Assembly: GCA_026388255.1 (NCBI GenBank)
Contig: JAPLKC010000035.1
Coordinates: forward strand, 1 to 64,000
Origin: Pseudomonadota bacterium
Lineage (GTDB): Bacteria; Desulfobacterota; Syntrophorhabdia; Syntrophorhabdales; Syntrophorhabdaceae
Direction: 5' to 3'
DNA length: 64,000 nt
Shown here: positions 28,096-35,289 of the stretch, piece by piece
Position numbering within the stretch: position 1 is the first letter of the stretch
Layout of the letters: every line of letters begins with the position of its first letter
Notes under the pieces: model-generated
What the model was told of the DNA's origin: nothing
Seen by the model: the letters and a program-made list of their open reading frames with translations, nothing else
Database searches by the model: none
Made by a program: the position numbers and the translations under genes

Positions 28096-28174
28096 CGGGG
28101 CGTGGCGCAGCATGGTTTAGCGCGCTTGCCTTGGGAGCAAGAGGTCGCTGGTTCAAATCCAGTCGCCCCGACCA
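28096..28174 (+). tRNA. tRNA-Pro (anticodon UGG)
   Basis: The acceptor arms CGGGGCG and CGCCCCG pair fully, followed by discriminator A and an encoded CCA (28172-28174). The anticodon stem CTTGC/GCAAG encloses the loop CTTGGGA, giving anticodon TGG. The T arm is CTGG-TTCAAAT-CCAG. All four arms fold normally. Confidence 0.97.
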
Positions 28175-28285
28175 GAATTATACCCGCCGTGACTTATCTA
28201 ATTACCGCTGTCCGCAATTAAAAATTGTAATATTTTACACCATTGTCTATTGGTAAGTTTTGACGCTCAAGGTTGTAGACGAACA

Positions 28286-28314
28286 TTGACAGGCTTTTTG
28301 TATTCTGCTAATAT
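28286..28314 (+). promoter_or_regulatory. Strong sigma-70 promoter of the candidate selenopeptide gene
   Basis: A perfect -35 TTGACA at 28286-28291, a 17-base spacer, and -10 TAATAT at 28309-28314. The expected start is near 28321, 48 bases before the TTG start codon. It is one of the best sigma-70 matches in the window and precedes only the short gene. Confidence 0.7.
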
Positions 28315-28368
28315 CATATATTGCAGCATTCCGGAAAACAGTATAGCTGAGGAAGGAGGTGAGAAGAA

Positions 28369-28491
28369 TTGAAGAAGGGTAATGACAAAAAGGTACTTGA
28401 AAAAGAAGCATTATTCTGGAATGGCATCAAAAAAAGCTTAGGGAAGAGCATTACTAAGAGATGCCACAAATGAAAGGGCTGAAAGACGTAA
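28369..28491 (+). CDS. Candidate selenocysteine-containing RiPP precursor peptide
   Basis: A 40-codon frame starting at TTG 28369, 9 bases after a full AGGAGG (28354-28359 region). Codons 2-34 are lysine-rich with one Phe-Trp (EALFWNGIKKSLG). The frame then meets TGA at 28471-28473, TGA at 28480-28482, and TAA at 28489-28491. Decoding both TGAs as selenocysteine gives the tail TKRCHKUKGUKT, an evenly spaced C-x2-U-x2-U. A hairpin with the loop AGGUCU follows at once (see the SECIS entry). The next gene is a radical SAM/SPASM enzyme. Radical SAM maturases with selenocysteine-containing peptide targets are an established class (the selenobiotic type). I do not recognise this sequence as a known member. 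If TGA is only a stop, the product is a 34-residue peptide ending CHK. Confidence 0.65.
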
Positions 28492-28510
28492 AGTTGCAGG
28501 TCTGCAACTT
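28491..28510 (+). promoter_or_regulatory. Bacterial SECIS-like hairpin
   Basis: AAGTTGC and GCAACTT form a 7-bp stem around the loop AGGTCT. The E. coli fdhF SECIS apical part is GGUUGC-AGGUCU-GCACC; loop and closing pairs are the same. In fdhF 11 bases separate UGA from that stem. Here 10 bases separate the second TGA from GTTGC, and 19 separate the first. The bulged U of fdhF is absent. SelB recognises this loop, so recoding of the TGAs is likely. The same sequence read as 9 bp with a 2-base loop is an alternative fold. Confidence 0.65.
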
Positions 28511-28517
28511 AATCCCT

Positions 28518-28562
28518 GACAGGCAGCTAAGGTGTTGAATTGCCTTATCTGCCTGTCTTTTT
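28518..28562 (+). terminator. Intrinsic terminator between peptide and maturase genes
   Basis: GACAGGCAG (28518-28526) pairs perfectly with CTGCCTGTC (28549-28557). Inside, TAAGG pairs with CCTTA, and TTTTT follows. It would end most transcripts after the peptide and let a minority read into the radical SAM gene. That is a common way to make more precursor than enzyme. Confidence 0.8.
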
Positions 28563-28571
28563 ATTTTATTT

Positions 28572-29744
28572 ATGAAACTTAATCAAACTACTAAAAACGA
28601 ACCATTATTCGATTTTTTTGTGCAGTGGCATCTCACGGAAAAATGCAATCTCAAGTGCACCCATTGTTATCAGGAAGGAAAAGCGATCAGAGATATGTCG
28701 CTGACGGAGATAAAAACGACAGTGCGGCATATTTCGGATACGATCCAACAGTGGTCGGATACCTATGAGATCCCTTTCTCTGCAAGTTCCAACATAACAG
28801 GTGGTGAGCCCCTTCTGCGGAAAGACCTTCCGAAAATTCTTCAGGAACTTGCCAGATATCATTTCAACATATCTGTTCTCACCAACGGGACATTGATGGA
28901 AAAGGAAACAGCCCGAATGCTTGCAGATTTTTCTGTCAGGGGTGTTCAGGTGAGCCTTGAGGGGCCGGAAATAATCCATGAAAAGATCCGGGGGAAACAT
29001 AGCTTCTCCTCTGCTATTAGGGGTGTTGAATTCCTTCTTGATGCCGGGATTCCTGTAACCCTGAATGTCACGCTCTCTGAGCTAAATGCGGATTTTATTA
29101 CAGATATGGTGTCTTTAGCAACCGATCTTGGAGTCCAGCGCCTCGGCTTTTCTCGACTCGTGCCTTATGGAAGAGGCTTCTCAATGCTAACAAGGATGCT
29201 CACAAAAGAGAGGGTCAGAGAAGTCTATGAGCAGATATTTTCAACCAAGGCCCCAAGTTCTGAACAAGAGCATATCCCGCAAGCCCCCCTTTTTAACCGG
29301 GGTCCAGAGGCGCACAGTGATTTGAATCCATACCTATCCGGGAAGCCCACGGTCCTCAAATGCGAAGAGCTTCAAATTGTAACAGGTGACCCTGTTGCAT
29401 CACAGTTGGGTGTAGAAGCAATCGATGATGATTTTGAAGCCGTTCCTGTTGGTGGCTGTGCCGCAGGGGTATCAGGAGTAACCTTGCTACCCGATGGAAC
29501 GATTTCCCCTTGCAGGCGGTTGGATATTTCTATCGGAAACATATTAAAGGATTCGCTGAGGGAAGTGTGGGCAACTTCGAGCGTCCTGAATGTTCTTAGA
29601 GACAAAAATGCCTATAAGGGAAAATGTAAGACCTGTAAGCGTTGGTCAAACTGCCGGGGATGCAGGGCAATAGCCTATGCCTATGCTCTTTCCCAGGGGA
29701 GGAACGATTTTCTTGACGAAGACCCCCAGTGCTTTATTGAGTGA
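28572..29744 (+). CDS. Radical SAM/SPASM peptide maturase candidate
   Basis: A 390-residue radical SAM enzyme. The cluster motif CNLKCTHCY uses Cys25, Cys29 and Cys32; a GGEPLLRKDLPK segment follows. The C-terminal SPASM region holds CAAGVSGVTLLPDGTISPC and CKTCKRWSNCRGCRAIAYAY, which would bind auxiliary iron-sulfur clusters. SPASM proteins commonly modify Cys-rich peptides. The gene begins 9 bases after the T-run of the terminator behind the selenopeptide. No ribosome-binding site precedes the ATG, and no later in-frame start lies before the cluster motif. Pairing with the peptide is inferred from adjacency. An unrelated anaerobic sulfatase-maturase-like role is the main alternative. Confidence 0.85.
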   Translation: MKLNQTTKNEPLFDFFVQWHLTEKCNLKCTHCYQEGKAIRDMSLTEIKTTVRHISDTIQQWSDTYEIPFSASSNITGGEPLLRKDLPKILQELARYHFNISVLTNGTLMEKETARMLADFSVRGVQVSLEGPEIIHEKIRGKHSFSSAIRGVEFLLDAGIPVTLNVTLSELNADFITDMVSLATDLGVQRLGFSRLVPYGRGFSMLTRMLTKERVREVYEQIFSTKAPSSEQEHIPQAPLFNRGPEAHSDLNPYLSGKPTVLKCEELQIVTGDPVASQLGVEAIDDDFEAVPVGGCAAGVSGVTLLPDGTISPCRRLDISIGNILKDSLREVWATSSVLNVLRDKNAYKGKCKTCKRWSNCRGCRAIAYAYALSQGRNDFLDEDPQCFIE

Positions 29745-29833
29745 GAATTCTAGAACATCTTTTGGAGTGTAAGGGTGGATATCCCTAACGTCCCTTGAGT
29801 TTTTTGATAACTATTACAACGTTAAAAATCATC

Positions 29834-31018
29834 TTACAAGGAAATCTCTTCTTCCGTCAGATAGCACTGCGGGTCTTCTGCCCACACATCACCTGCAACC
29901 GCCTCTGCCCTGACCCTGAAATTTCCCGCACATATATTGAGCCATCTGCATCTTGTGCATCTGCCTTTTACAAATTGCTTCTTATTCTTCAACTTTGCCA
30001 TAAGCTCGTTTGAGGAATCCATCCAGATTTCGCTGAAGGGCTTTTTTCTCACGTTGCCAAAGGCGTAATGCCTCCAGAACTGGTCTGCATGGACATACCC
30101 TTCCTCATCCACACAGGCAATGCCCTTACCTGATGCATTCCCTTCATTCATCATAAGGAGTTTATACACCTCTTCCGCCCTTTTTCTGTCTTCTTTTAAA
30201 AGCCGTAAATATGTGTAGGGACCGTCAGCATGGTTATCAACAGTAAGCACTTCAATTGGCTTACCCTGGTTAAAAAAGGCTTGAGTACGGTCCATAATAT
30301 AATCAACAACTTTTCTTGACTCAACGTGCGGAAGGTCTTCCGAGATTAACATAGAACCCCTTCCCGCATATACAAGGTGATAGAAGCAGACCCTCTCTAT
30401 GCCCTCTTCCTCGATAAGGTCGAAGACCCTTGGAATCTCTTCGTAATTTCTTTTGTTTATCGTAAACCGCAAGCCCACCTTTATCCCTGCCTTTTTTGCG
30501 TTCCTGATCCCGGTTATTGCCCGCCCAAACGCCCCCTCAACACCCCTGAAGGCATCGTTTTTTTCTGCAATGCCATCGATACTTACTCCTACATAGGAGA
30601 GCGAAAACTCTGAAAAAACCCGTGCTTTTTCCTGTGTGATAAGGGTGCCATTTGTTGAAATAACTGCCCGCATCCCTTTCTTTACCGCGTAATCGATAAG
30701 GCGGGGTAGATCATCCCTCAGCAGGGGTTCGCCGCCCGAAAAAAGGATCACGGGCACACCAAAAGAGGCAAGGTCATCAATCATTTCCATACCCTCTTGC
30801 GTCGAAAGTTCCTTTCCCTTATATTCCTCGCCTTCAGCAAAGGCATAACAGTGCACACATCTCAGATTGCACCGTTTTGTCATATTCCATACAACAACTG
30901 GTTTTTTATCTTGCGAGAACTGCAAGAGATGTGAAGGCAGTTTTGCTGAATCCCTGCCGTACCTGAGAGGGTCTGAGGCCTCAACGGCTCCGCAGTACAA
31001 CTTGGATATACCGATCAT
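29834..31018 (-). CDS. ahbC: 12,18-didecarboxysiroheme deacetylase AhbC
   Basis: A 394-residue radical SAM/SPASM protein. The N-terminus MIGISKLYCGAVEASDPLRY, the SKLPSHLLQFS-like ASAKLPSHLLQFSQDKKPVV region, and WNMTKRCNLRCVHCYA (Cys50, Cys54, Cys57) are hallmarks of AhbC. The C-terminus holds CTRCRWLNICAGNFRVRAEA and EDPQCYLTEEEI. AhbC removes the two acetate side chains of didecarboxysiroheme to give Fe-coproporphyrin III. This is the siroheme route to heme of sulfate reducers and archaea. The last step (AhbD) is encoded at 43286. AhbA/B are not in the window. Confidence 0.9.
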   Translation of the reverse strand: MIGISKLYCGAVEASDPLRYGRDSAKLPSHLLQFSQDKKPVVVWNMTKRCNLRCVHCYAFAEGEEYKGKELSTQEGMEMIDDLASFGVPVILFSGGEPLLRDDLPRLIDYAVKKGMRAVISTNGTLITQEKARVFSEFSLSYVGVSIDGIAEKNDAFRGVEGAFGRAITGIRNAKKAGIKVGLRFTINKRNYEEIPRVFDLIEEEGIERVCFYHLVYAGRGSMLISEDLPHVESRKVVDYIMDRTQAFFNQGKPIEVLTVDNHADGPYTYLRLLKEDRKRAEEVYKLLMMNEGNASGKGIACVDEEGYVHADQFWRHYAFGNVRKKPFSEIWMDSSNELMAKLKNKKQFVKGRCTRCRWLNICAGNFRVRAEAVAGDVWAEDPQCYLTEEEISL

Positions 31019-31206
31019 GTTGTTATTTTGTACGCAAAATGGAAAAAAGTCAACGAAGTTATCCCTTGTCCCTTATCCGGCGGGATTAAGACATTCCAGG
31101 AAGTCTTGTCCGCAGGACGAGAAGCTTCGTTTTTAAGAGTCTGTTATTCTTTAACTGTGGTATAATCGATTAGAATTTAAAACTATTTTAAAGGAGTATT
31201 ATAAAT

Positions 31207-32514
31207 ATGCCCTTTTTAGAAATTACCTCAGTAATAATTCTTTTAATTCTCAATGGCATCTTTTCAGCAGGGGAAATGGCAATTGTTTCTATGAGGAAGA
31301 GCGAGATAAAGGATATGGCTAAAGATAAAAATGAAAAGAGGGCAGAGGCCTTGCTCGAGATGAAGGAAAATCCTGAAAGTTTCCTCTCTGCAGTGCAGAT
31401 CGGCATTACTTTATTCGGCACCCTTGCCTCGGCAATAGGAGGTGTCTTTTCGGTAAAATATCTCAAGCCGTTATTTGAGAGGATACCTTTTATCCGTGCG
31501 ATAAGCGATACAGTTTCACTTGTAATCGTTGTGGTAGTGCTGACATATCTTTTTCTTATTATCGGCGAGCTTGTGCCGAAATATATCGGTATCAATTATA
31601 AAAAACGTGTCGCTCTGTGGGTTACACCCGTATTTGGCCTCACCTCCAGAGTACTCTTTGTTTTTGTGAACTTTATGTCGCTTTCCACGATGCTTGTGGT
31701 GCAAAGTCTTAATTTAAAAAAACGTGAAGAGCATGCCGGAGAGGGTGAAATAAAAATATTGCTGGAGGAGGGCAGAAGAAAGGGCATCTTTGACAGGACA
31801 GAAGAGGAACTGATTCACGGTGTCTTTAAGTTTGCCGATAAATCGGTAAAAGATGTTATGGTTCCAAAACCGAATATTTACAGTATCGATATTGAAAAAA
31901 GCAAGGATACAGTCATGGGATATATTGTTGAAAACGAGTTTTCACGTTACCCTGTTTACAGGAATAATCTTGATAACATTGTAGGCATTGCTTATTTAAA
32001 AGATATCTTTAAGCAGATGTGGAGTCAACAGACCCCTTTCAATCTGGAAAAACTGGTAAGAAAACCTTATTTTGTGCCTGACACGATGAAGGTCAGCGTT
32101 TTATTGAAGGAGATGCAGAAAAGACGTCAGCACCTTGCTGTTGTGATAGACGAATACGGAACCACTGTTGGTATTGTAACGCTTGAAGATATTATGGAAG
32201 AGATATTCGGTGAAATTATGGATGAAACAGATGTAGACGACAGAATAGAAAGACTAAGGGACGGTACTGTCATTATCGATGCCTCCTATTCTATCAGAGA
32301 CCTGAATAACAGGTTAAATATTAATCTACCGGAATCCTCTGATTATGAGACCCTCGGTGGATTTATCCTTATTCAGCTACAGGATATCCCGAGGAGTGGA
32401 GAGATAATTTATTATGGGGTGCACAGATTCACCGTAGTAGGCTTAGAGGGTAGAAGGATCACAAAAGTTAAATTGGACAAACCGTTTGCAAAGCAGCACG
32501 TTGTTAGCGGTTAA
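31207..32514 (+). CDS. CNNM/CBS/CorC-HlyC domain membrane protein (hemolysin C family)
   Basis: A 435-residue protein. An N-terminal CNNM membrane domain (about 1-150; ILNGIFSAGEMAIVSMRKSE, GELVPKYIGINY) leads to a CBS pair (about 195-315; VKDVMVPKPNIYSIDIEKS, LAVVIDEYGTTVGIVTLEDI) and a C-terminal CorC_HlyC domain. Relatives are linked to magnesium or cobalt efflux. A TATAAT at 31161-31166 and the ribosome site AAAGGAG lie upstream; no good -35 box is seen. Confidence 0.88.
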   Translation: MPFLEITSVIILLILNGIFSAGEMAIVSMRKSEIKDMAKDKNEKRAEALLEMKENPESFLSAVQIGITLFGTLASAIGGVFSVKYLKPLFERIPFIRAISDTVSLVIVVVVLTYLFLIIGELVPKYIGINYKKRVALWVTPVFGLTSRVLFVFVNFMSLSTMLVVQSLNLKKREEHAGEGEIKILLEEGRRKGIFDRTEEELIHGVFKFADKSVKDVMVPKPNIYSIDIEKSKDTVMGYIVENEFSRYPVYRNNLDNIVGIAYLKDIFKQMWSQQTPFNLEKLVRKPYFVPDTMKVSVLLKEMQKRRQHLAVVIDEYGTTVGIVTLEDIMEEIFGEIMDETDVDDRIERLRDGTVIIDASYSIRDLNNRLNINLPESSDYETLGGFILIQLQDIPRSGEIIYYGVHRFTVVGLEGRRITKVKLDKPFAKQHVVSG

Positions 32515-32576
32515 GATATTTTTTTATCAGACGATAATACATAAATGGGTAAAATGTGCTATAATATAATAATATG

Positions 32577-32614
32577 TCTACAATCTTTGTGGGTACTCTA
32601 ACGAAAATTGTAGA
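32577..32614. promoter_or_regulatory. Inverted repeat, candidate enhancer site for the sigma-54 promoter
   Basis: TCTACAAT (32577-32584) and ATTGTAGA (32607-32614) are a perfect 8-bp inverted repeat separated by 22 bases. The pair ends 40 bases before the -24 element. Sigma-54 activators bind such upstream sites; in PEP-CTERM systems the activator is PrsR. No gene for it lies in the window. Confidence 0.4.
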
Positions 32615-32653
32615 AGCAGTTAAAAAACCGCTTGTGTTTTAAGGTAAATAGCA

Positions 32654-32669
32654 TGGCACGTAAATTGCT
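32654..32669 (+). promoter_or_regulatory. Sigma-54 promoter of the PEP-CTERM gene
   Basis: TGGCACGTAAATTGCT matches the -24/-12 consensus at every key base. GG (32655-32656) and GC (32667-32668) are separated by exactly 10 bases. The start would be near 32680, 60 bases before the ATG. Sigma-54 control of PEP-CTERM proteins is known in exosortase systems. Confidence 0.85.
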
Positions 32670-32739
32670 TTAAAGTTTAGTGTAATGGAAAAAACAATTT
32701 CCATTATAAGTATTGTTTTCAAAATTTGGAGGACAGAAC

Positions 32740-33363
32740 ATGAAAAAGACATTTTTAATCTTGGTGATAGTAGGTTTTATATGGGCACTCGGCGTCGGTA
32801 CCGGACTTGCCGACACTATAAATCTCCAGACTCTCCCGTCCAGCACCTATAATGGATACTATGTCGGCGGAGTAGGCGGAAACATCAATGGCGGACACAC
32901 GATGAGCTTTTATTGCAACGATTTCTCGACAACAACATATGTGCCAAGTTCTTTTGCCGTTGCAGTAAGTACCTTGTCCGACCTTTCCCAAACAAAATTT
33001 GGAGGTACACCTAATGCCCTGTCCAGATATCAGCAGGCAGGGTGGCTTATTAGTCAGATGGAACTTAACCCCTCTCAGGTGGGACCGATTCAGTATGCAT
33101 TATGGAGCGTCTTCAATTCATCAACGCCAAGCCCGCCCGGTGCAGCAAATTGGCTTAGCGCTGCAAGTTCCATAAACCCGGCTCAATTTGATTTCAGCTC
33201 GGTGCGTGTCTATACGGCGACCAATACCGTAAACCAGGAATTTATCAGTGGCGGGGCACATGCACTGCCTGAGCCGTCAATCATACTCCTGCTCAGCTTG
33301 GGCCTTGGCTGTTTAGTCTTAGTCAAGCGGAGGCTGCAAAAAAAGACTGCACTCAGGGTTTAG
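32740..33363 (+). CDS. PEP-CTERM sorting-signal protein
   Basis: A 207-residue exported protein. ATG 32740 follows TTGGAGGA and begins the signal peptide MKKTFLILVIVGFIWALGVG, cleaved near GLADT. The C-terminus is a canonical exosortase signal: PEP in HALPEPSIILLLSLGL, a membrane segment, then KRRLQKK. The mature part is Ser/Thr/Gly/Asn-rich (NGYYVGGVGGNINGGHTMSF), as in surface proteins. The LamG-VanZ-exosortase at 18643 is a candidate processing enzyme. Such proteins are thought to be transferred to the exopolysaccharide or outer surface. It lies alone under a sigma-54 promoter. Confidence 0.9.
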   Translation: MKKTFLILVIVGFIWALGVGTGLADTINLQTLPSSTYNGYYVGGVGGNINGGHTMSFYCNDFSTTTYVPSSFAVAVSTLSDLSQTKFGGTPNALSRYQQAGWLISQMELNPSQVGPIQYALWSVFNSSTPSPPGAANWLSAASSINPAQFDFSSVRVYTATNTVNQEFISGGAHALPEPSIILLLSLGLGCLVLVKRRLQKKTALRV

Positions 33364-33497
33364 GAAAGGGTTATTCACAGCGCAAGGCAAATTACTTCAG
33401 ATTTGCACATGTAAATCTATCGGCAGTGTTCATATAACAATTCTGTATTACTTGTTTACACGGATCTCTTTGCCGGAATACCTTACTGGAAGTTGAT

Positions 33498-33538
33498 ATA
33501 CCACATTTTCCGTTGAAAATACAGGGGTTATGTGGTAT
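33498..33538. repeat. Nested inverted repeat upstream of the small basic protein gene
   Basis: ATACCACAT (33498-33506) and ATGTGGTAT (33530-33538) are perfect 9-bp arms. Inside, TTTTC (33506-33510) pairs with GAAAA (33515-33519). No T-run follows. It could be a folded 5' leader or an operator for the gene at 33567. Confidence 0.4.
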
Positions 33539-33566
33539 GTTTATCGCATTTAAAAGGAGGTAGCAT

Positions 33567-33698
33567 ATGGGATCTAATACAAAAAAGGTGGAATTGAGAA
33601 GAAAGAGGAAAAGAACAGCATCAGGGAAGAAGAGGAAAAAAGTTATGTCGAAGATGTCTACACCCGCCTTCCCTATCCATATAGAAAAGAATGAGTAA
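33567..33698 (+). CDS. Small highly basic protein (43 aa)
   Basis: ATG 33567 is 7 bases after AAAGGAGG. The product starts MGSNTKKVELRRKRKRTASG, continues with GKKRKKVMSK and ends in an STPAFPIHIEKNE tail. About 17 of 43 residues are Lys or Arg. I recall short proteins with the same TKKVE-RRKRK...GKKRK pattern as frequent in deltaproteobacteria, with no assigned function; nucleic-acid binding is the obvious guess. The last 8 bases overlap the start of the radical SAM gene at 33691, so the two are probably co-translated. Confidence 0.7.
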   Translation: MGSNTKKVELRRKRKRTASGKKRKKVMSKMSTPAFPIHIEKNE

Positions 33699-34845
33699 TG
33701 CCTTCCGTTATGAAATAGGTCCGATTAGGCCCCCGAATGAGGCGTACAGCCTTTTGTTGAGGTTTACCCGGAATTGCCCCTGGAACCAATGTGCCTTTTG
33801 CCACGTATACAAGAGGAGGAGGTTCGAAAAAAGGGATCCGGAAGAGATAAAAAAAGACATTGATACTGTTAAGGCCATACATGACGATATCGTAAATCTA
33901 TCATTAAAAAAGGGTTTTGGGGGTAGGATCACCGAATCGCTGGCAGAATATATATTCTCCGGCAGCACCTACAATGAATGCTACAGGAGCATCACTGTCT
34001 GGCTGTATTTTGGAGGGAAAAACGTATTCATACAGGATGCAAATTCCCTTGCCATGAAACCCGAAGATTTTGTTAATGCATTGAAATATTTGAAAGAAAA
34101 ATTCCCAACTGTTGACAGGGTAACATCCTATGCCCGTTCGAGGACTATCGCTAAAAGACTGACTGTTGACAATTTAAAAAAGATGAAACAGGCCGGACTT
34201 ACGAGGCTTCACGTAGGTCTGGAATCAGGCAGTAACGCCCTCCTTAAGTATATGAGGAAAGGGGCAATAAAGGAAGACCATGTTGAATGCGGGAAAAAGG
34301 TAAAAGAATCAGGCATAGAGCTCTCCGAATATGTTGTTCTTGGTATGGGCGGCAAGAAATGGTGGAAAGAGCATGCAATTGAAACTGCTGAAGTCCTTAA
34401 CCGGATAGACCCCGATTTTATACGGTTAAGGACATTAAAAGTCTTAAAGGATATGCTGCTTTACGAAAAGCTTGAAACAGGCGATTTTGCACTCTCAACC
34501 GAAGAGGACATTGTTTTAGAAGAGAGGCTGTTGATAGAGAACCTGAATGGAATTACAAGCCATTTAAAAAGCGACCATATTCTTAACTTACTCGAAGAAG
34601 TCGACGGCAAGTTGCCGGAAGACAAAGAAAAGATACTATCTGTTGTTGATGAATTTCTTTCTCTTACCGAGGAGCAAAAGCTTATTTTCAGGTTCGGAAG
34701 AAGGGCCGGTATTTACAGATGCTTAAACGACTTAAACGATGAACTCACATACTTCAAAATAAAAAAGCAGATTCGCGAGATGGAAGCAAAAGAACCGGGT
34801 AGCACTGAAAAGACCCTCTCGCTGCTGCTCGATAACTATATTTGA
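33691..34845 (+). CDS. Radical SAM protein of unknown substrate
   Basis: A 384-residue radical SAM enzyme with the wider cluster motif C-x4-C-x2-C (CPWNQCAFCHVYK, Cys29, Cys34, Cys37). This is the Elp3/HemN-like type, not SPASM. RLHVGLESGSNALLKYMRKG is the glycine-rich SAM-site segment common to COG1032-like proteins. There is no B12-binding domain. The C-terminal 120 residues are helical and charged. The gene overlaps the small basic protein gene by 8 bases. No substrate can be proposed with confidence. Confidence 0.8.
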   Translation: MSNAFRYEIGPIRPPNEAYSLLLRFTRNCPWNQCAFCHVYKRRRFEKRDPEEIKKDIDTVKAIHDDIVNLSLKKGFGGRITESLAEYIFSGSTYNECYRSITVWLYFGGKNVFIQDANSLAMKPEDFVNALKYLKEKFPTVDRVTSYARSRTIAKRLTVDNLKKMKQAGLTRLHVGLESGSNALLKYMRKGAIKEDHVECGKKVKESGIELSEYVVLGMGGKKWWKEHAIETAEVLNRIDPDFIRLRTLKVLKDMLLYEKLETGDFALSTEEDIVLEERLLIENLNGITSHLKSDHILNLLEEVDGKLPEDKEKILSVVDEFLSLTEEQKLIFRFGRRAGIYRCLNDLNDELTYFKIKKQIREMEAKEPGSTEKTLSLLLDNYI

Positions 34846-35289
34846 CAAAAAAATATTTTTTCTTGTTTAAAATTAACCCGCAACAGGTTGTTTATCTTTG
34901 GTTATCTGGAAGTATCGTTTAAACACATCAAAATAATATAAATAAATAATTTCTGAGAATCTTGACACCCGCTTCTTTATATTGGCTGCAGTCCTTGCAT
35001 TTTCGGTCATATTGTCTCTATTTCTTTCATTAAAATGTTGAAAATATGGAGAAAAGCCAGGAATCTATTTCAAAAAGAAGCCGATAAACTTATTGAATTT
35101 AGTTTTTCATGTGATTACAAGTGGTTGCCTGATAATGAGGCTAAAAAGTCCAGCAAGTCCGGTATTATTTACATTGTTGACCTGGATTACGTAAAATGTT
35201 AATTTTCGAAAGCTCATGCTTATGGCAAGCCATTAACGCTCAAGCGCTTTATACAATTTTTTACTAAATGTTTTTATCAGGAGGAAGCT
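34846..35289. other. 444-base gap; one possible 55-codon frame
   Basis: An AT-rich stretch after the radical SAM gene. The only open frame of note is 35035-35202 (+), MLKIWRKARNLFQKEADKLI at its start and ending GIIYIVDLDYVKC, with no ribosome site. I cannot tell whether it is real. AGGAGG at 35279-35284 belongs to the next gene. No terminator hairpin or repeat stands out. Confidence 0.5.
35035..35202 (+). CDS. Possible small hypothetical protein (55 aa)
   Basis: A lysine-rich 55-codon frame ending in a YIVDLDYVKC tail. It has plausible amino-acid composition but no ribosome site and no family I recognise. A random frame of this length in 444 bases is quite possible. Confidence 0.25.
   Translation: MLKIWRKARNLFQKEADKLIEFSFSCDYKWLPDNEAKKSSKSGIIYIVDLDYVKC

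Noticed and set aside
28359-28383. GTG at 28359 or ATG at 28382 as the start of the short gene before the maturase
   Set aside because: The GTG overlaps the AGGAGG and hits TAA after seven codons. The ATG frame ends after 19 codons with no ribosome site at the right distance. Only TTG 28369 has correct spacing and leads to the TGA/SECIS arrangement.
28491-28510. The hairpin AAGTTGCAG/CTGCAACTT as an intrinsic terminator
   Set aside because: No T-run follows it, and a much better terminator lies 8 bases further on. Its AGGTCT loop and position match a SECIS.
29834-31018. The - strand radical SAM/SPASM protein as a second peptide maturase for the selenopeptide
   Set aside because: Its N-terminal sequence and overall pattern are those of AhbC, with a clear metabolic role and a partner ahbD in the window.
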